From contig OX439002.1 of assembly GCA_949316495.1 (NCBI GenBank), positions 52,603,531 through 52,667,530 on the forward strand: 64,000 bases of DNA. The letters run 5' to 3'. The DNA is from Amphiduros pacificus (Eukaryota; Annelida; Polychaeta; Phyllodocida; Hesionidae). Under the pieces are notes generated by a model. That model did not search any database and was not told the origin of the DNA. It saw nothing but the letters and a program-made list of their open reading frames with translations. Shown here in pieces: positions 1 to 12,260 of the stretch; position 1 is the stretch's first letter, and each line of letters starts with the position of its first letter. Made by a program: the position numbers and the translations under genes.

Positions 1-606
1 TGAATATAATTTCCTTCATAACATCCAATTAACACATAATTTTTAGATATCAATACAAAATACAAATTTACGATTACTTCCATGAACCTTTGTGCTCAAT
101 TCTTAGATCTCTACATTTCTGCACGTTAAAAACCTTTGGCTTTCTTTCTCTCTTCCTGTTATTAGTTAATATTCTTAATGTCCTCGCATGTAAACCTATG
201 TAGCATACTGCTGCCTAAAGCAACATGCCACTGTCCATAACTATTTCAGTCAATTCGGTTTTGTGACAAATGACGTCAAAAGATAAAAATCCATTATATA
301 TTTGACAACAGATAGGTTGCCTAGAAACTCATTAATGGTCAGGTCAAATTGGTTATGGTGGAACCCTCAAACATACAGATCCTGCTAAAAGGTATCTTCA
401 CGATATAAAATATAATATACAACATGTAAGAAAAATAAAAACAATGGATAGGACCGTGCATTAATATTTCAACTACAAAGTTTAGTTCATATAATCCCTC
501 ACTTTTCATTTTGGGATGTGTATTAAGTGTGAGGAGCGTTCAGATTGGCTCATTGATCAAATGTGTTGTTAGTTAAGTGGCGATACACACGAGACTGGGT
601 ACTCAC
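1..606. other. PKG I intron, unique AT-rich sequence
   Basis: This is the upstream part of the intron that follows exon 7 in transcription order. I see no exon, repeat array or element here; a lone CRE-like TGACGTCA occurs near 270. Confidence 0.7.
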
Positions 607-701
607 GTTTGCAGAGCCTTCTCCCCAAAGAAGTCTCCTTTCTGCAGGTAGCGTATAAACTCCTCTTCGTTTGCCCCAGATTTGCGTTTTGTCACCTTTA
701 C
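607..701 (-). CDS. PRKG1: PKG I exon 7 (CNB-B phosphate-binding region, last exon in window)
   Basis: The acceptor is TTCTTTAG and the donor GTGAGT, phase 0 in and 2 out. It encodes VKVTKRKSGANEEEFIRYL then QKGDFFGEKALQ (human LGKGDWFGEKALQ). The following exon, expected to start near EDVRTAN, is not present in positions 1-606. Confidence 0.95.
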
Positions 702-935
702 CTAAAGAAAATGTCAGGAAAGATTTCATGTAACTCTATATCCAATTATAAGTATGACGTCCATACCTAAATTTATAGTAAACAGAAATGTATTCTAAAA
801 ATAACTTATGTCATCAAGAGAATGTCAATCCTCACAAATAATTATCAAAAACTATTGTTTTTAACTCAAACAGATAATTATCTTATTAATAACATGTTTA
901 ATTACTTCTACCCACGATTTGGTGTAAATACTAAC

Positions 936-1013
936 CTTCCCTTTTGCAATGATATAAAATGTGTCTCCTCGACCCCCTTGCCGTATTATGTACTCTCCAT
1001 TTGGGTAGAAGCT
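936..1013 (-). CDS. PRKG1: PKG I exon 6 (CNB-B)
   Basis: The acceptor is TATCTTCAG and the donor GTTAGT, phase 0 at both ends, exactly 26 codons. The product is [18 protein letters not shown] then FYIIAKGK (human [20 protein letters not shown]). Confidence 0.96.
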
Positions 1014-1109
1014 CTGAAGATAAATATAAATATTTAAGAATTTCGTTGATATCGTTGATATTGCATATCATATATAAAAGATCCCAAAATCATATGACAT
1101 GCTAAGAAA

Positions 1110-1745
1110 GATCAACCTAAGTGTCATATATAGTCAACCTATATCACACAAGATAGGTGAAACTGAATGTCACAAATAGTCAACCTGTATCACATGATAG
1201 GTCAACCATTTAGTTAACCTATATCACATGAGATAGGTCAACAAGAATGTCACATATAGTCAACCTATAAAACATGATAGGTCAACCTTTTAGTCAACCT
1301 ATATCACATGAGATAGGTCAACCCGAATGTCACATATAGTCAACCTATAAAACATGATAGGTCAACCATTTAGTCAACCTATATCACATAAGATAGGTCA
1401 ACTTGAATGTCACATATAGTCAACCTATAAAACATGATAGGTCAACCATTTAGTCAACCTATATCACATGAGATAGGTCAACCCGAATGTCACATATAGT
1501 CAACCTATAAAACATGATAGGTCAACCATTTAGTCAACCTATATCACATGAGATAGGTCAACACGAATGTCACATATAGTCAACCTATAAAACATGATAG
1601 GTCAACCATTTAGTCAACCTATATCACATGAGATAGGTCAACACGAATATCACATATAGTCAACCTATAAAACATGATAGGTCAACCATTTAGTCAACCT
1701 ATATCACATAAGATAGGTCAACTTGAATATCGCACATTGTTAACC
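1110..1745. repeat. Minisatellite, 80-bp unit, about 8 copies
   Basis: The exact period is 80 bp (for example CAACCTATAAAACATGATAG at 1,261, 1,341, 1,421, 1,501). The unit is itself a dimer of two related halves, each with GTCAACCTAT and ATAGGTCAAC. It decays rightwards to about 1,870. It lies in the intron between exons 5 and 6. Confidence 0.95.
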
Positions 1746-1956
1746 TTGTGAAGGGCAAATGCCACATATTACCAACTTAAATTTCATGAGATGTGAATGT
1801 CAAAATTGCCAGTCCTGTTGTTTCAGGAGATAAGTCACAAATAATCAACTAATATCGCATGAAACAGGTCATCCTATCCTGACAAAATCACCACACCTGC
1901 TAAAAAGAGGAAATATGATAATGTCAAAATTTTTTATCGATAAATCAACCACTTAT

Positions 1957-2690
1957 AAGGCTTATGTTACTGCATGGATAAAGCTCATGCTACTGAATGG
2001 ATAAGGCTCATGTTACTGCATGGATAAGGCTCATGTTACTGAATGGATAAGGCTCATGTTACTGAATGGATAAGGCTCATGTTACTGAATGGATAAGGCT
2101 CATGTTACTGAATGGATAAGGCTCATGTTACTGAATGGATAAGGCTCATGTTACTGAATGGATAAGGCTCATGTTACTGCATGGATAAGGCTCATGTTAC
2201 TGAATGGATAAGGCTGATGTTACTGCATGGATAAGGCTCATGTTACGGAATGGATAAGGCTCATGTTACTGAATGGATAAGGCTCATGTTACTGAATGGA
2301 TAAGGCTCATGTTACTGAATGGATAAGGCTGATGTTACTGCATGGATAAGGCTCATGTTACGGAATGGATAAGGCTCATGTTACTGAATGGATAAGGCTG
2401 ATGTTACTGCATGGATAAGGCTCATGTTACGGAATGGATAAGGCTCATGTTACTGAATGGATAAGGCTCATGTTACTGCATGGATAAGGCTCATGTTACG
2501 GAATGGATAAGGCTCATGTTACTGAATGGATAAGGCTCATGCTACTGAATGGATAAGGCTCATGTTACTGCATGGATAAGGCTCATGCTACTGAATGGAT
2601 AAGGCTCATGTGGCTGAATTTATAGGGCTCTTATTAATGGACTGATATGGGCCATGTTGCTGAATTGATAAACTTTATGTGACTGAAAGG
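1957..2690. repeat. Minisatellite, 23-bp unit, about 30 copies
   Basis: The core is GGATAAGGCTCATGTTACTG at 23-bp spacing. Variant units (GCATGG versus GAATGG, GCTGATG, TTACGG) recur every three units (69 bp), a higher-order repeat. The array degenerates from 2,620. It lies in the same intron as the 80-bp array. Confidence 0.95.
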
Positions 2691-3516
2691 GTCGGAATAA
2701 CACATCATGTGAGTTCCAGCCAAAGTAGAATAGAGTAGGACCAAACGATATTATTGAGCCGAAAACGCCTAAAGGTGGATAAAAACATAAAAGGCAATAA
2801 TATATCCAAGAAAACATGTGGCCGGAAACATGCCTGACACATAGTTCATTCATATGGTCTTCAGCTGATTACGGTCACGTTCAGATTTTGCTTCATATAA
2901 AAGTATCTACGTGACCATTGGGCAATCACTGTGTCTGTACTTTGGCATTTCCATGTTGAAATTAAGCAATTATTGAGAAGAAATCATAGATGGGTTGGAA
3001 CACCTAGATCATATTACCAGAGAAACCTGGTCAAGTCTGATTGGCGCCCACCCGAGTAAACAGCTCTGATAATATAAGGCGGCAATAACGCATTTCGCTC
3101 AAAATAAGGTTAGTACCGCAATATAGCCATTAATAGTACGTCAACAACAACTAATTGTTCGCAAATCATAACCTAACTGGGTTTTCATTGATTTCCTTTC
3201 TGTTACAACAAACTTTGGCTACTTTGGGCAATAGTGAGGGAGATTATTGATCTGACAAAGAAGGTAATCATAATTGTATTTCCCTAGTAACAAACGCAGC
3301 CCATATGACAGCTTATCATCAAAGTCTTTATATTCTCCTAATTTGCCTATCACAAAGATGTCTGATTATATATCATGCTTGACATTGATCAAGATTTGTT
3401 TTATGGCAGTGACATCTGTCATGTACACATGGAAGCTGGTAAACATCTCGTTGTTAGCACGAATAATGTGTGTACACATGAAGTGGTTACGTCATTAATT
3501 GCTACGTATTACTGAC
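2691..3516. other. PKG I intron, unique sequence
   Basis: This is AT-rich intronic DNA up to exon 5. No feature recognised. Confidence 0.6.
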
Positions 3517-3580
3517 CTCCTCAAGAACGTCGGCTATGTTACTTAGAGTCTCCTCTGGCAGATTCTTGAAGTAAGTAATG
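3517..3580 (-). CDS. PRKG1: PKG I exon 5 (linker into CNB-B)
   Basis: The acceptor is TACTTTCAG and the donor GTCAGT. It encodes SITYFKNLPEETLSNIADV then LEE, aligning with human [20 protein letters not shown]. Phase is 2 in and 0 out. Confidence 0.95.
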
Positions 3581-3706
3581 CTGAAAGTAAAATAAATATA
3601 TAAACAAACTTAGATCAAGTGCCAACCTCTATACTCTATAATGCTTATACTCTGCCAGGCTATTCAATGTCTGGCCAGGCAACTTTCAAGATAAAGGGAG
3701 GCAAAC

Positions 3707-3812
3707 CTTTTAAGAAAGTCCATATATTCTTTCTGTTTGAGCAAGCCAGTCTTCATCATAATGCTCTGGAATATTTGTCTGTCTATGGCCCATAGTTTGC
3801 AATCCATCAATG
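3707..3812 (-). CDS. PRKG1: PKG I exon 4 (end of CNB-A)
   Basis: The acceptor is TTTGACAG and the donor a weak GTTTGC, but it is supported by phase (1 in, 2 out) and by the protein: [20 protein letters not shown] then [14 protein letters not shown]. Ile replaces human Cys195 in DRQCFQ. Confidence 0.93.
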
Positions 3813-4203
3813 CTGTCAAAAACATAATATGAAAATTGACAAGTTAATGAAGACAGAAAATCATTTTATAAACTAATTCTCTTAAAATCAAAGGCAAAAT
3901 GGCACAATGTTTACAATGACATAGAATACAGAATCTTATTGTCATAGCTACAGCGACTTAAGTAGATTAAACTAAATATAATAATTGGACTATTCATATG
4001 GTCAACATCACCATGAGATGACTAAAATTAAATTAAGTTTTTCAGTAACACTTTATCATGACAGCTTACAATACTGTATTAGGTTGTTGTTGGAATATGT
4101 TGTTGTGGGTATAATTATGTGTCAGGGGTATGATTTTTTTCATGTTGATATACATGATCGCTGTTTATAGGTTCCCAAGAAAGTGACAGGTTACTATGGT
4201 TAC
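3813..4203. other. PKG I intron between exons 3 and 4
   Basis: AT-rich intron of about 390 bp with nothing recognisable beyond the splice sites. Confidence 0.7.
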
Positions 4204-4317
4204 CTCTGACGCTGGCAGTTCGGGTGCAATTGTAGAGGATGGCAAGTTCTCCAAACACTTTGCGAGGAGACATTGTACTGAGCTTCTGTCCGTCTTTTGT
4301 CACCTCAACACGTCCCT
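4204..4317 (-). CDS. PRKG1: PKG I exon 3 (phosphate-binding cassette of CNB-A)
   Basis: The acceptor is TATTCCAG and the donor GTAACC, phase 1 at both ends. It encodes [16 protein letters not shown] and then [17 protein letters not shown], the phosphate-binding cassette with the Arg-Thr pair that contacts cGMP. Confidence 0.96.
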
Positions 4318-4404
4318 CTGGAATACAAACGGCATCAATATTAATGATAAAACCAAACACAAATCAGAATGAAAATAGTAAAGATGGAAAATCTGTATGC
4401 GATT

Positions 4405-5770
4405 TATGTTCAGTCACATAGGGTCTGACAGAATGGCACCGTCACATAGAGTTTCACAGAATGGTACAGACCCAAATGGTCCCATGGCATGGTACAGTCA
4501 CATACGGTTAGAGAGAATGGAAGTCAAATAGGGCCACACAGAATGTATAGCCACATAGGGTCAATTTGTTTGTTTGGGGTTGTACATCACGTTCAACATT
4601 ATTTCAGTCATTTCGTGATGAGACCTACTTGTAGCAGATATAGTTTTGCCTCACTTGATGGTCATAGGGTCAAACAGAATGGTAGAGTCACATAAGGCCA
4701 AACAGAATGGTACATAGGGTCTCATAGGGTCACAAAGAATGGTACAGCCACATAGGGTCACACAGAATGGTAAAGTCACATAGGGTCACATAGAATGGTA
4801 CAGTCACAAAGGGTCACACAGAATGGTACAGTCACAAAGGGTCACACAGAATGGTACCGTCACATAGGGTCACACAGAATGGTAAGGTCACAAAGGGTCA
4901 CACAGAATGATACAGTCACATAGGGTCACACAGAATGGTACAGTCACATAGGGTCACACAGGATGGTACAGCCACATAGGGTCACATAGAATGGTACAGT
5001 CACAAAGGGTCACACAGAATGGTACAGTCACATAGGGTCACACTGAATGGTAAATACACATAGGGTCACACAGAATGGTACAGTCACATAGGGCTACACA
5101 GAATGGTACACTCACATAGGGTCACACTGAATGGTACAGACACATAGGGTCACACAGAATCGTACAGCCACATAGGGTCACACAGAATGGTCACATTTAA
5201 AGTTACAGACACATAGGGTCACATCTAAAGTTACAGACACATAGGGTCACACAGAATGGTACAGTCACATAGGGTCACATAGAATGGTACAGTCACATAG
5301 GGTCACACAGAATGGTACAGACACATAGGGTCACACAGAATGGTACAGACACATAGGGTCACATCTAAAGTTACAGACACATAGGGTCACACAGAATGGT
5401 ACAGTCACATAGGGTCACACAGAATGGTACAGTCACAAAGGGTCACACAGAATGGTACAGACACATAGGGTCACACTGAATGGTACAGACACATAGGGTC
5501 ACATCTTAAGTTACAGACACATAGGGTCACATCTAAAGTTACAGACACATAGGGTCACACAGAATGGTACAGTCACATAGGGTCACACTGAATGGTAAAG
5601 AAACATAGGGTCACACTGAATGGTACAGACACATAGGGTCACATCTAAGGTACAGACACATAGGGTCACATCTAAAGTTACAGACACATAGGGTCACACA
5701 GAATGGTGCAGTCACATTGGGTCACAGTGAATTGTACAGTCACATAGGGTCTCATTGAATGGAACATTAA
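4405..5770. repeat. Minisatellite, 28-bp unit, about 45 copies
   Basis: The core is CACATAGGGTCACACAGAAT plus GGTACAGT. A second unit type, CACATCTAAAGTTACAGA, is interspersed at the same 28-bp phase. Unique sequence interrupts at about 4,570-4,660. The array begins about 90 bp upstream (in transcription order) of the exon 3 acceptor. Confidence 0.95.
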
Positions 5771-6235
5771 CAGAGAATTACTTAGAATCATCAATCAAAT
5801 TTTGAGAACCTACGGATATTTCATCTGCTGTCGTTATTAGCTGGATATGATTGGATGCCAATATGCACTATGCTCAGGTGAAAATGCTGAATCTGCATTC
5901 GAAACACAACACCGAGCACCTTTATGGCTCTGACAACGCTCAGCAGCAGCCTAGCTACAAACTACAAGTCTTAAACATAAACCTAAGACTGGCAAGAAGG
6001 ACGGGCTCAAACTTGAATTATATAATAACGTGCGGTGTCGTGTTGTTGGCTGCATGAAGGTGGAAAATTAGGAGCAAAAAGATTAACCCTAATAAAAGGG
6101 CAAGTTATCCCACATTCTGTAATCATTCTATCTCTCTCAATATGATCAGAGGAAAGGAAATTCTGTCAGTAGACTGAAAGCATCACTAGGGAACACGTTT
6201 ATAATATATTGCGACTGTCCATAACTCCACGGATA
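5771..6235. other. PKG I intron, unique sequence
   Basis: Unique intronic DNA between the 28-bp and 31-bp arrays. No feature recognised. Confidence 0.6.
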
Positions 6236-6877
6236 GGTAACACCTGACAGATAACAATTGCTTTTTATGACTGTCAGGTAACACCTACCCTCCATGACTG
6301 TCTCTCAGGTATCACCTACCCTCCATGACTGTCTCTCAGGTAACAACTACCCTCCATGACTGTCTCTCGGGTAACACCTACCCTCCATGACTGTCTCTCA
6401 GGTAACACCTACACTCCATGACTGTCTCTCAGGTAACACCTACCCCCCATGACTGTCTCTCAGGTAACACCTACACTCCATGACTGTCTCTCAGGTAACA
6501 CCTACACTCCATGATTGTCTCTTAGGTAACACCTCCCTTCCACGACTGTCTCTCAGGTAACACCTACTCTCCATATCTGTCTCTCAGGTATCACCTACCC
6601 TCCATGACTGTCTCTCAGGTAACACTTACTCTCCACGACTGTCTCTCAGGTAACACCTACTCTCCATGACTGTCTCTCAGGTAACACCTACCCTCCATGA
6701 CTGTCTCTCAGGTAACACCTACCCTCCATGACTGTCTCTCAGGTAACACCTACTCTCCATGACTGTCTCTCAGGTAACACCTACCCTCCACGACTGTCTC
6801 TCAGGTAGCGCCTACCTTCCACGACTGTCTCTCAGGTAACACCTACCCTCCACGACTGTCTCTCAGGTAACACCTAC
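6236..6877 (-). repeat. Splice-donor minisatellite, 31-bp unit, about 20 copies
   Basis: On the minus strand each unit reads GTCATGGAGG, then GTAGGTGTTACC, then TGAGAGACA. The first part copies the last ten bases of PKG exon 2 (GTCATGGAAG) and the second its 5' splice site. The array begins directly at the authentic donor (6,872-6,877), so about 20 near-copies of that donor follow it in the pre-mRNA. Most copies keep GTAGGT intact; some carry GTAGGC or GAAGGT variants. Confidence 0.95.
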
Positions 6878-7044
6878 CTTCCATGACGTAGACAAGCGAT
6901 CCCACATCGCCTTCTTTGATGATGAGACTGTCTCTCTTGTATTCCACAGGGTACATACAGTCCACGATCTCACGAATCTGACCATAGTCCAGGTTTTTCA
7001 TAAAATCGTTGTCTAGAATTGCTTCTTTGATCAGGTCTTTAGAT
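6878..7044 (-). CDS. PRKG1: PKG I exon 2 (start of cGMP-binding domain A)
   Basis: The acceptor is TTTGCAG and the product reads [18 protein letters not shown], then [19 protein letters not shown] and [11 protein letters not shown]. The donor is GTAGGT, phase 1. All three first exons splice here. Leu stands where human has Cys117 (KDSCIIKEG). The donor is immediately followed (leftwards on the plus strand) by a 31-bp minisatellite made of copies of this same junction. Confidence 0.96.
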
Positions 7045-7676
7045 CTGCAAAGAAACAACCACGCCCAAATATGTGAAACAGGTTTTCAATTTCATTCTTT
7101 ATTTACAAATACTAAACTTTTGCAGCTCTGATCACATGACATCATGTCCTTTACGTCATTACTTTTTTTGTTATTATGAGACTATTTTACGTCCTATTGT
7201 GTAAAGTAATTTATTTTCATTAATTAATGCGGATTAACTGTGCAGCAGACGACAATGGTATAAATGAGAAAGGCTTATCAAAACGGGAAGAGCTTGAATG
7301 TGTTTGTTATTGACATATTGAGGATTCAACACATGATGAGACAAGAGTGAGTCCAGGGTAACGTGAGCCGATCATCACGTCACGTGATATGAATATCTAT
7401 CCTTTTAAACGCCTCACAGAGTATACGCCCTATATAATTAGGTTGGATACCTCAGTCAAATTACACCTCATAAAGTTTATATCATTTACACTCGTATTAC
7501 ACCATTTAATATGTTTACTTTCTGTAGTCCTATTACTCCATATAGGGTATGTGCCTTTTGTAGTCACTTACACGGTGAATGTACATACGTGGCTTACACA
7601 GTACATTTGAAGACCAGCAACACCGCCAATTTAAAGTGCAGTCATGCCATCAAAGTTATTAACCATTTAAACACTG
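7045..7676. other. PKG I intron 1, unique sequence
   Basis: AT-rich DNA just upstream of exon 2, carrying its branch and polypyrimidine region near 7,050-7,080. No other feature recognised. Confidence 0.6.
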
Positions 7677-7812
7677 CTCACCACAGAATTTCCCTATCAC
7701 TGCTCACCACAGAATTTCCCTATCACTGCTCACCACAGAATTTCCCTATCACTGCTCACCACAGAATTTACCTATCACTCCTCACCACAGAATTTCCCTA
7801 TCACTGCTCACT
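7677..7812. repeat. Minisatellite, 26-bp unit, 5 copies
   Basis: The core is CACCACAGAATTTCCCTATC at 26-bp spacing (7,681, 7,707 and on), in PKG intron 1. Unique AT-rich DNA follows to 8,265. Confidence 0.95.
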
Positions 7813-8265
7813 TGCCCAATCGGCAGAATCTAGCCTCCATGTCCATGGCAAATTATTACATCATGATTACAATAAGTCTCAAAATGAATAAAAGCATGAT
7901 CCTCCCTACTCCTTTCTTATTACATCCTCTGATCGACATCAGGGATGAAACTGTCATGGCTGCCATAAAAACATGCCTTAATTATCTGTAATTATAAAAA
8001 GTTTGTGAATATTGATTTAAGCAATTTATATTGTATCTCATTTTTTTCATCAAAACTAACATTTTTAATCCTCAAGATTTCTAGCTGTTGAAATGGCAGC
8101 CTTTTATCACAGATGTGAAGGTATCAAGCCTTTCTAACCTCAGTTTGTAATGGCTAGGTGACCTAGATAATATTATGTACTGTGCTAATGGTAAAGAATG
8201 ATACTGAAACAGATATTCGTGGATTTAATTAGCATCTTTTTCACTTTGATTGCAATTTATAACTA

Positions 8266-8560
8266 GTTTCTGATTGACTGGTACTGTTACTTTGATTCCC
8301 TTTACAAGATGGCGGCAGTTTCTGATTGGTTGGTATTACTATGATTCCCTTTACAAGATGGCGGCAGTTTCTGATTGGCTGGTATTAATATGATTCCCCT
8401 TACAAGATGGCGACAGTTTCTGATTGGTTGGTATTACTATGATTTCCTTTACAAGATGGCGGCAGTTTCTGCTTGGCTGGTATTACTATGATTTCCTTTA
8501 CAAGATGGCGGCAGTTTCTGATTGGTTGGTGCTACTCTGATGCCCTTTACATGATCGCTG
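8266..8560. repeat. 49-bp tandem repeat carrying YY1-like and CCAAT motifs, about 5.5 copies
   Basis: The period is exactly 49 bp. Each unit has ACAAGATGGCGGCAG, which matches the canonical YY1 site AAGATGGCGGC, followed 9 bp later by ATTGG (reverse CCAAT, NF-Y type) in TTTCTGATTGGTTGG. The YY1-like core is intact in four of five units and ATTGG in four of five. It lies in PKG intron 1, about 1.3 kb upstream of exon 2. A regulatory role is inferred, not shown. Confidence 0.9.
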
Positions 8561-8754
8561 CCACCAAGAAATGATGATCATAAATTGAGAAAATTTGAGA
8601 TCAGTACAAGTATTAAAGTACTGTATGAAATCTTTTTTCCATGTTTTATTTTTCTTTATATAAATGTTATTTGAAAGGCTGGTTCATATTTAGTGTCAAG
8701 TCACAGTGGTTGATACATACTTCATACCAACATAGTATATACTTCATTGCTCTT

Positions 8755-9040
8755 TTACCCTACCTTTTGGGGGTATAAGCCTCCTAAAATCAGATTGTTC
8801 CTCATGGGGTATATAACTCTAACAGTCGGATTGATTCTCATGGGGTATATAGGTCCTACAGTCGAATTGTTTCTCATGGGGTATATAACTCCTACAGTCG
8901 GATTGTATGTATACCCGTTGTGGGGTATATGCCTCCGGTAGTCATAATGTACATTCTTCATAAATTCCTAGTGTACCTCAAAGGGTATATACCCTACATT
9001 ATGGGGTATATGGCTTTTATAGTCAGATTGTACCTTGTGG
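8755..9040. repeat. Minisatellite, 36-bp unit, about 7 copies
   Basis: The core is CATGGGGTATATAACTC plus ACAGTCGGATTGT at 36-bp spacing, degenerate at both ends. Confidence 0.9.
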
Positions 9041-9485
9041 ATTTTATTAAATTATAAGATTTTCTCCTTTCTTATTACCAACATTATGTTGCAATTCACA
9101 CCTGAGCCACGAGTTGTAATATGGTTACGGGCAGGGTTGTCACGTGAACTGAACAGACAAGTTTGGAATGCACAGCTATCTGCAAACCAAATATTTCACT
9201 TTTCACTTTTTCTTATGTCTAGAATTTGTTAATATGTGTTTAAATTCCAGAATGGTTTGATTTAAACTATTTGCATTGGGAATAGATCATTACTTTCATG
9301 TGGATCTCACTCACATTATATATAAAGGTCTAGGATGGCTTGAACACAAAGATTCACTTAATGCTTACAGAGACATCCTCGGGGGACATCGATATATTAT
9401 CTCTCCTCTCTTCACAGTCAATATAACATGTTCAATGTTACCAGGTGTTATGTTCAAGGACGACTACTCACTTAGGATTTGGTAG
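9041..9485. other. PKG I intron 1, unique sequence
   Basis: AT-rich sequence with no recognised feature. Confidence 0.6.
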
Positions 9486-10012
9486 ATTAAATAGGTGAAG
9501 TATATGTCACAAACAGGATAGGTAAAGTAGTATCACTGACTAGATAGGTGAAGTATGTGACACTAACTATACAGGTGTGAAGAATGTGTCACTAACTATA
9601 CAGGTGTGAATTATGTGTCACTGATTAGACAGGTAAAGTATATGTCACTGACGAGACAGGTGAAGTATGTGTCATTGAATATATACAGGTGAAGAATGTA
9701 TCACTGACCCGATAGGCGAAGTATGTGTCACTGACCAGATAGGTGAAGTATGTGTAACTGACCAGATAGGTGAAGTATGTGTAACTGACGAGACAGGTGA
9801 AGTATGTGTCACTGACTAGAAAGGTGAAGAATGTGTCACTGACCAGACAAGTGAAGTGTCATTGATTATACAGGTGAAGAATGTGTCACTGACCAGATAG
9901 GTGAAGTATGTGTCACTGATTATACAGGTGAAGAATGTGTCACTGACTAAAAAGGTGAAGTATGTGTCACTGACCAGATAGGTGAAGTATGTGTCACTGA
10001 CAAAGGGGTAGG
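9486..10012. repeat. Minisatellite, 27-bp unit, about 19 copies
   Basis: The core is GGTGAAGTATGTGTCACTGA with CCAGATA at 27-bp spacing. A few copies of a different GGGGTAGG-type unit follow to 10,090. Confidence 0.95.
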
Positions 10013-10087
10013 GTACGTGTTGCCTATAGGGGTAGGATAAGTATTGCCTTTAGAATAGGGATGTGTTTCCTATAGGGTATGACATGT

Positions 10088-10180
10088 GTTTTAAAAAAAT
10101 AATTTGAAAAAAAATAATAATAAATAAATAAAATAAAATTATGAAAATTAAAGAACTTAAAGAAATTAAAGAATTTTGCA
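10088..10180. repeat. A-rich low-complexity tract
   Basis: Runs of A with T, such as AATAATAATAAATAAATAAA, resemble the tail of a retroposed element, but I recognise no element body next to it. Confidence 0.6.
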
Positions 10181-10741
10181 GAAGGTCGCATCTCGTTCCA
10201 AGCTTTGCTATGTTTTTTTTTCTGAAACTCTGAAAAACTTTCTTGGAGAAGTGCTACTTGCGTTATTCCGTCAGACCGAAGAGGCTGGCCTCTGATGTAG
10301 AAAAAGATTAATTAAGCTGTAAGGTGACAACACATACGGCACCCACCCATATGGGGTCTATACTCTCTGTGTTAGAAATGTAGCCTGCCTACACAGTGTC
10401 TCTGCAGCGTTCATGCCTCATAAACTTGTCTGCATCGCTTATGTCAGGAATCCACTAATTCACGACAATTAAGCAATGGAGAAAGATTAAAGGTGCACGA
10501 CGCGGGCAAGCGTATTGCTTTGTGTGCTATAAAGGGTGGCCTAGGGCTTCTCCGCCCAGCAACTCATCCCTACTTCTCTGCTTCACTCTCTGTATTTCCT
10601 GATAAACATGTGTGATGGAAAGGAGTCCACGTCAAACTCTTTCAACATGAGAACTTTATATAGAAGGGGATTGCGTGTTCCTCTCCACGTACCAGACTTC
10701 AGTGTGGCCATGTGATTTCATTGGCAGACCAGTAGAGAGAC
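10181..10741. other. Unique intronic sequence with a plus-strand TATA-like site
   Basis: This is more GC-rich than its surroundings at 10,490-10,570. CTATAAAGG lies on the plus strand at 10,527-10,535. No open frame of interest follows, so a promoter is only a possibility. Confidence 0.25.
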
Positions 10742-12260
10742 AATGGGCAATAAGGTGTCATTCACACCAGTATGCTATTGGGCAATTAGGTGTCATTCAC
10801 ACCAGTAGGCTATTGGGCAATTAGGTGTCATTCACACCAGTAGGCTATTGGGCAATTAGGTGTCATTCACACCAGTGGGCTATTGGGCAATTAGGTGTCA
10901 TTCACACCAGTATGCTATTGGGCAATTAGGTGTCATTCACACCAGTGGGCTATTGGGCAATTAGGTGTCATTCACACCAGTATGCTATTGGGCAATTAGG
11001 TGTCATTCACACCAGTGGGCTATTGGGCAATTAGGTGTCATTCACACCAGTATGCTATTCGGCAATTAGGTGTCATTCACACCAGTGGGCTATTGGGCAA
11101 TTAGGTGTCATTCACACCAGTATGCTATTGGGCAATTAGGTGTCATTCACACCAGTGGGCTATTGGGCAATTAGGTGTCATTCACACCAGTAGGCTATTG
11201 GGCAATTAGGTGTCATTCATACCGGTAGGATATTGGGCAATTTAGTGTCATTCACACCGGTAGGATATTGGGCAATTAGGTGTCATTCATACCAGTAGGC
11301 TATTGGGCAATTAGGTGTCATTCACACCAGTAGGCTATTGGCCAATTAGGTGTCATTCACACCAGTAGGCTATTGACCAATTAGGTGTCATTCACACCAG
11401 TGGGCTATTGACCAATTAGGTGTCATTCACACCAGTGGGCTATTGACCAATTAGGTGTCATTCACACCAGTAGGCTATTGACCAATTAGGTGTCATTCAC
11501 ACCAGTAGGCTATTGACCAATTAGGTGTCATTCACACCAGTGGGCTATTGGGCAATTAAGTGTCATTCACACCAGTGGGCTATTGGGCAATTAAGTGTCA
11601 TTCACACCAGTAGGCTATTGAGCAATTAGGTGTCATTCACACCAGTATGTTATTGGGCAATTAGGTGTCATTCACTTCAGTAGGCTATTGGGCAATTAGG
11701 TGTCATTCACACCAGTAGGCTATTGAGCAATTAGGTGTCATTCACACCAGTATGTTATTGGGCAATTAGGTGTCATTCACACCAGTATGCTATTGGGCAA
11801 TTAGGTGTCATTCATACCCGTGGATATTGGGCAATTAGGTGTCATTCACACCAGTAGGCTATTGGCCAATTAGGTGTCATTCACACCAGTAGGCTATTGG
11901 GCAATTAGGTTTCATTCACACCAGTATGCTATTGGGCAATTTGGTGTCATTCATACCAGTAGGCTATTGGGTAATTTAGTGTCATTCATACCGGTAGGAT
12001 ATTGGGCAATTAGGTGTCATTCACACCAGTATGCTATTGGGCAATTAGGTGTCATTCACACCAGTAGGATATTTGGCAATTAGGTGTCATTCACACCAAT
12101 GGATATCGGGCAAATAGATAATTAGGTGTCATACGGACCAGTAGGTTATTGCATAAGTAGGTGTCATTCACGCAGTTGGGATTTTAAGTAATAAGGTGTC
12201 ATTTACATAGGTGGCCAATTAGGTGTCATTTACACCACAAGTCAGTGGACAATTTTATGT
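10742..12260. repeat. Minisatellite, 35-bp unit, about 43 copies
   Basis: The core is GGGCAATTAGGTGTCATTCA plus CACCAGT and GGCTATT. Blocks of units carrying TGACCAATT (11,370-11,530) alternate with GGGCAATT, showing block duplication. It decays through 12,430. Confidence 0.96.

Noticed and set aside
10520-10570. Plus-strand promoter at CTATAAAGG
   Set aside because: No initiator match at the expected distance and no coding or exon-like sequence downstream, where the 35-bp array begins.
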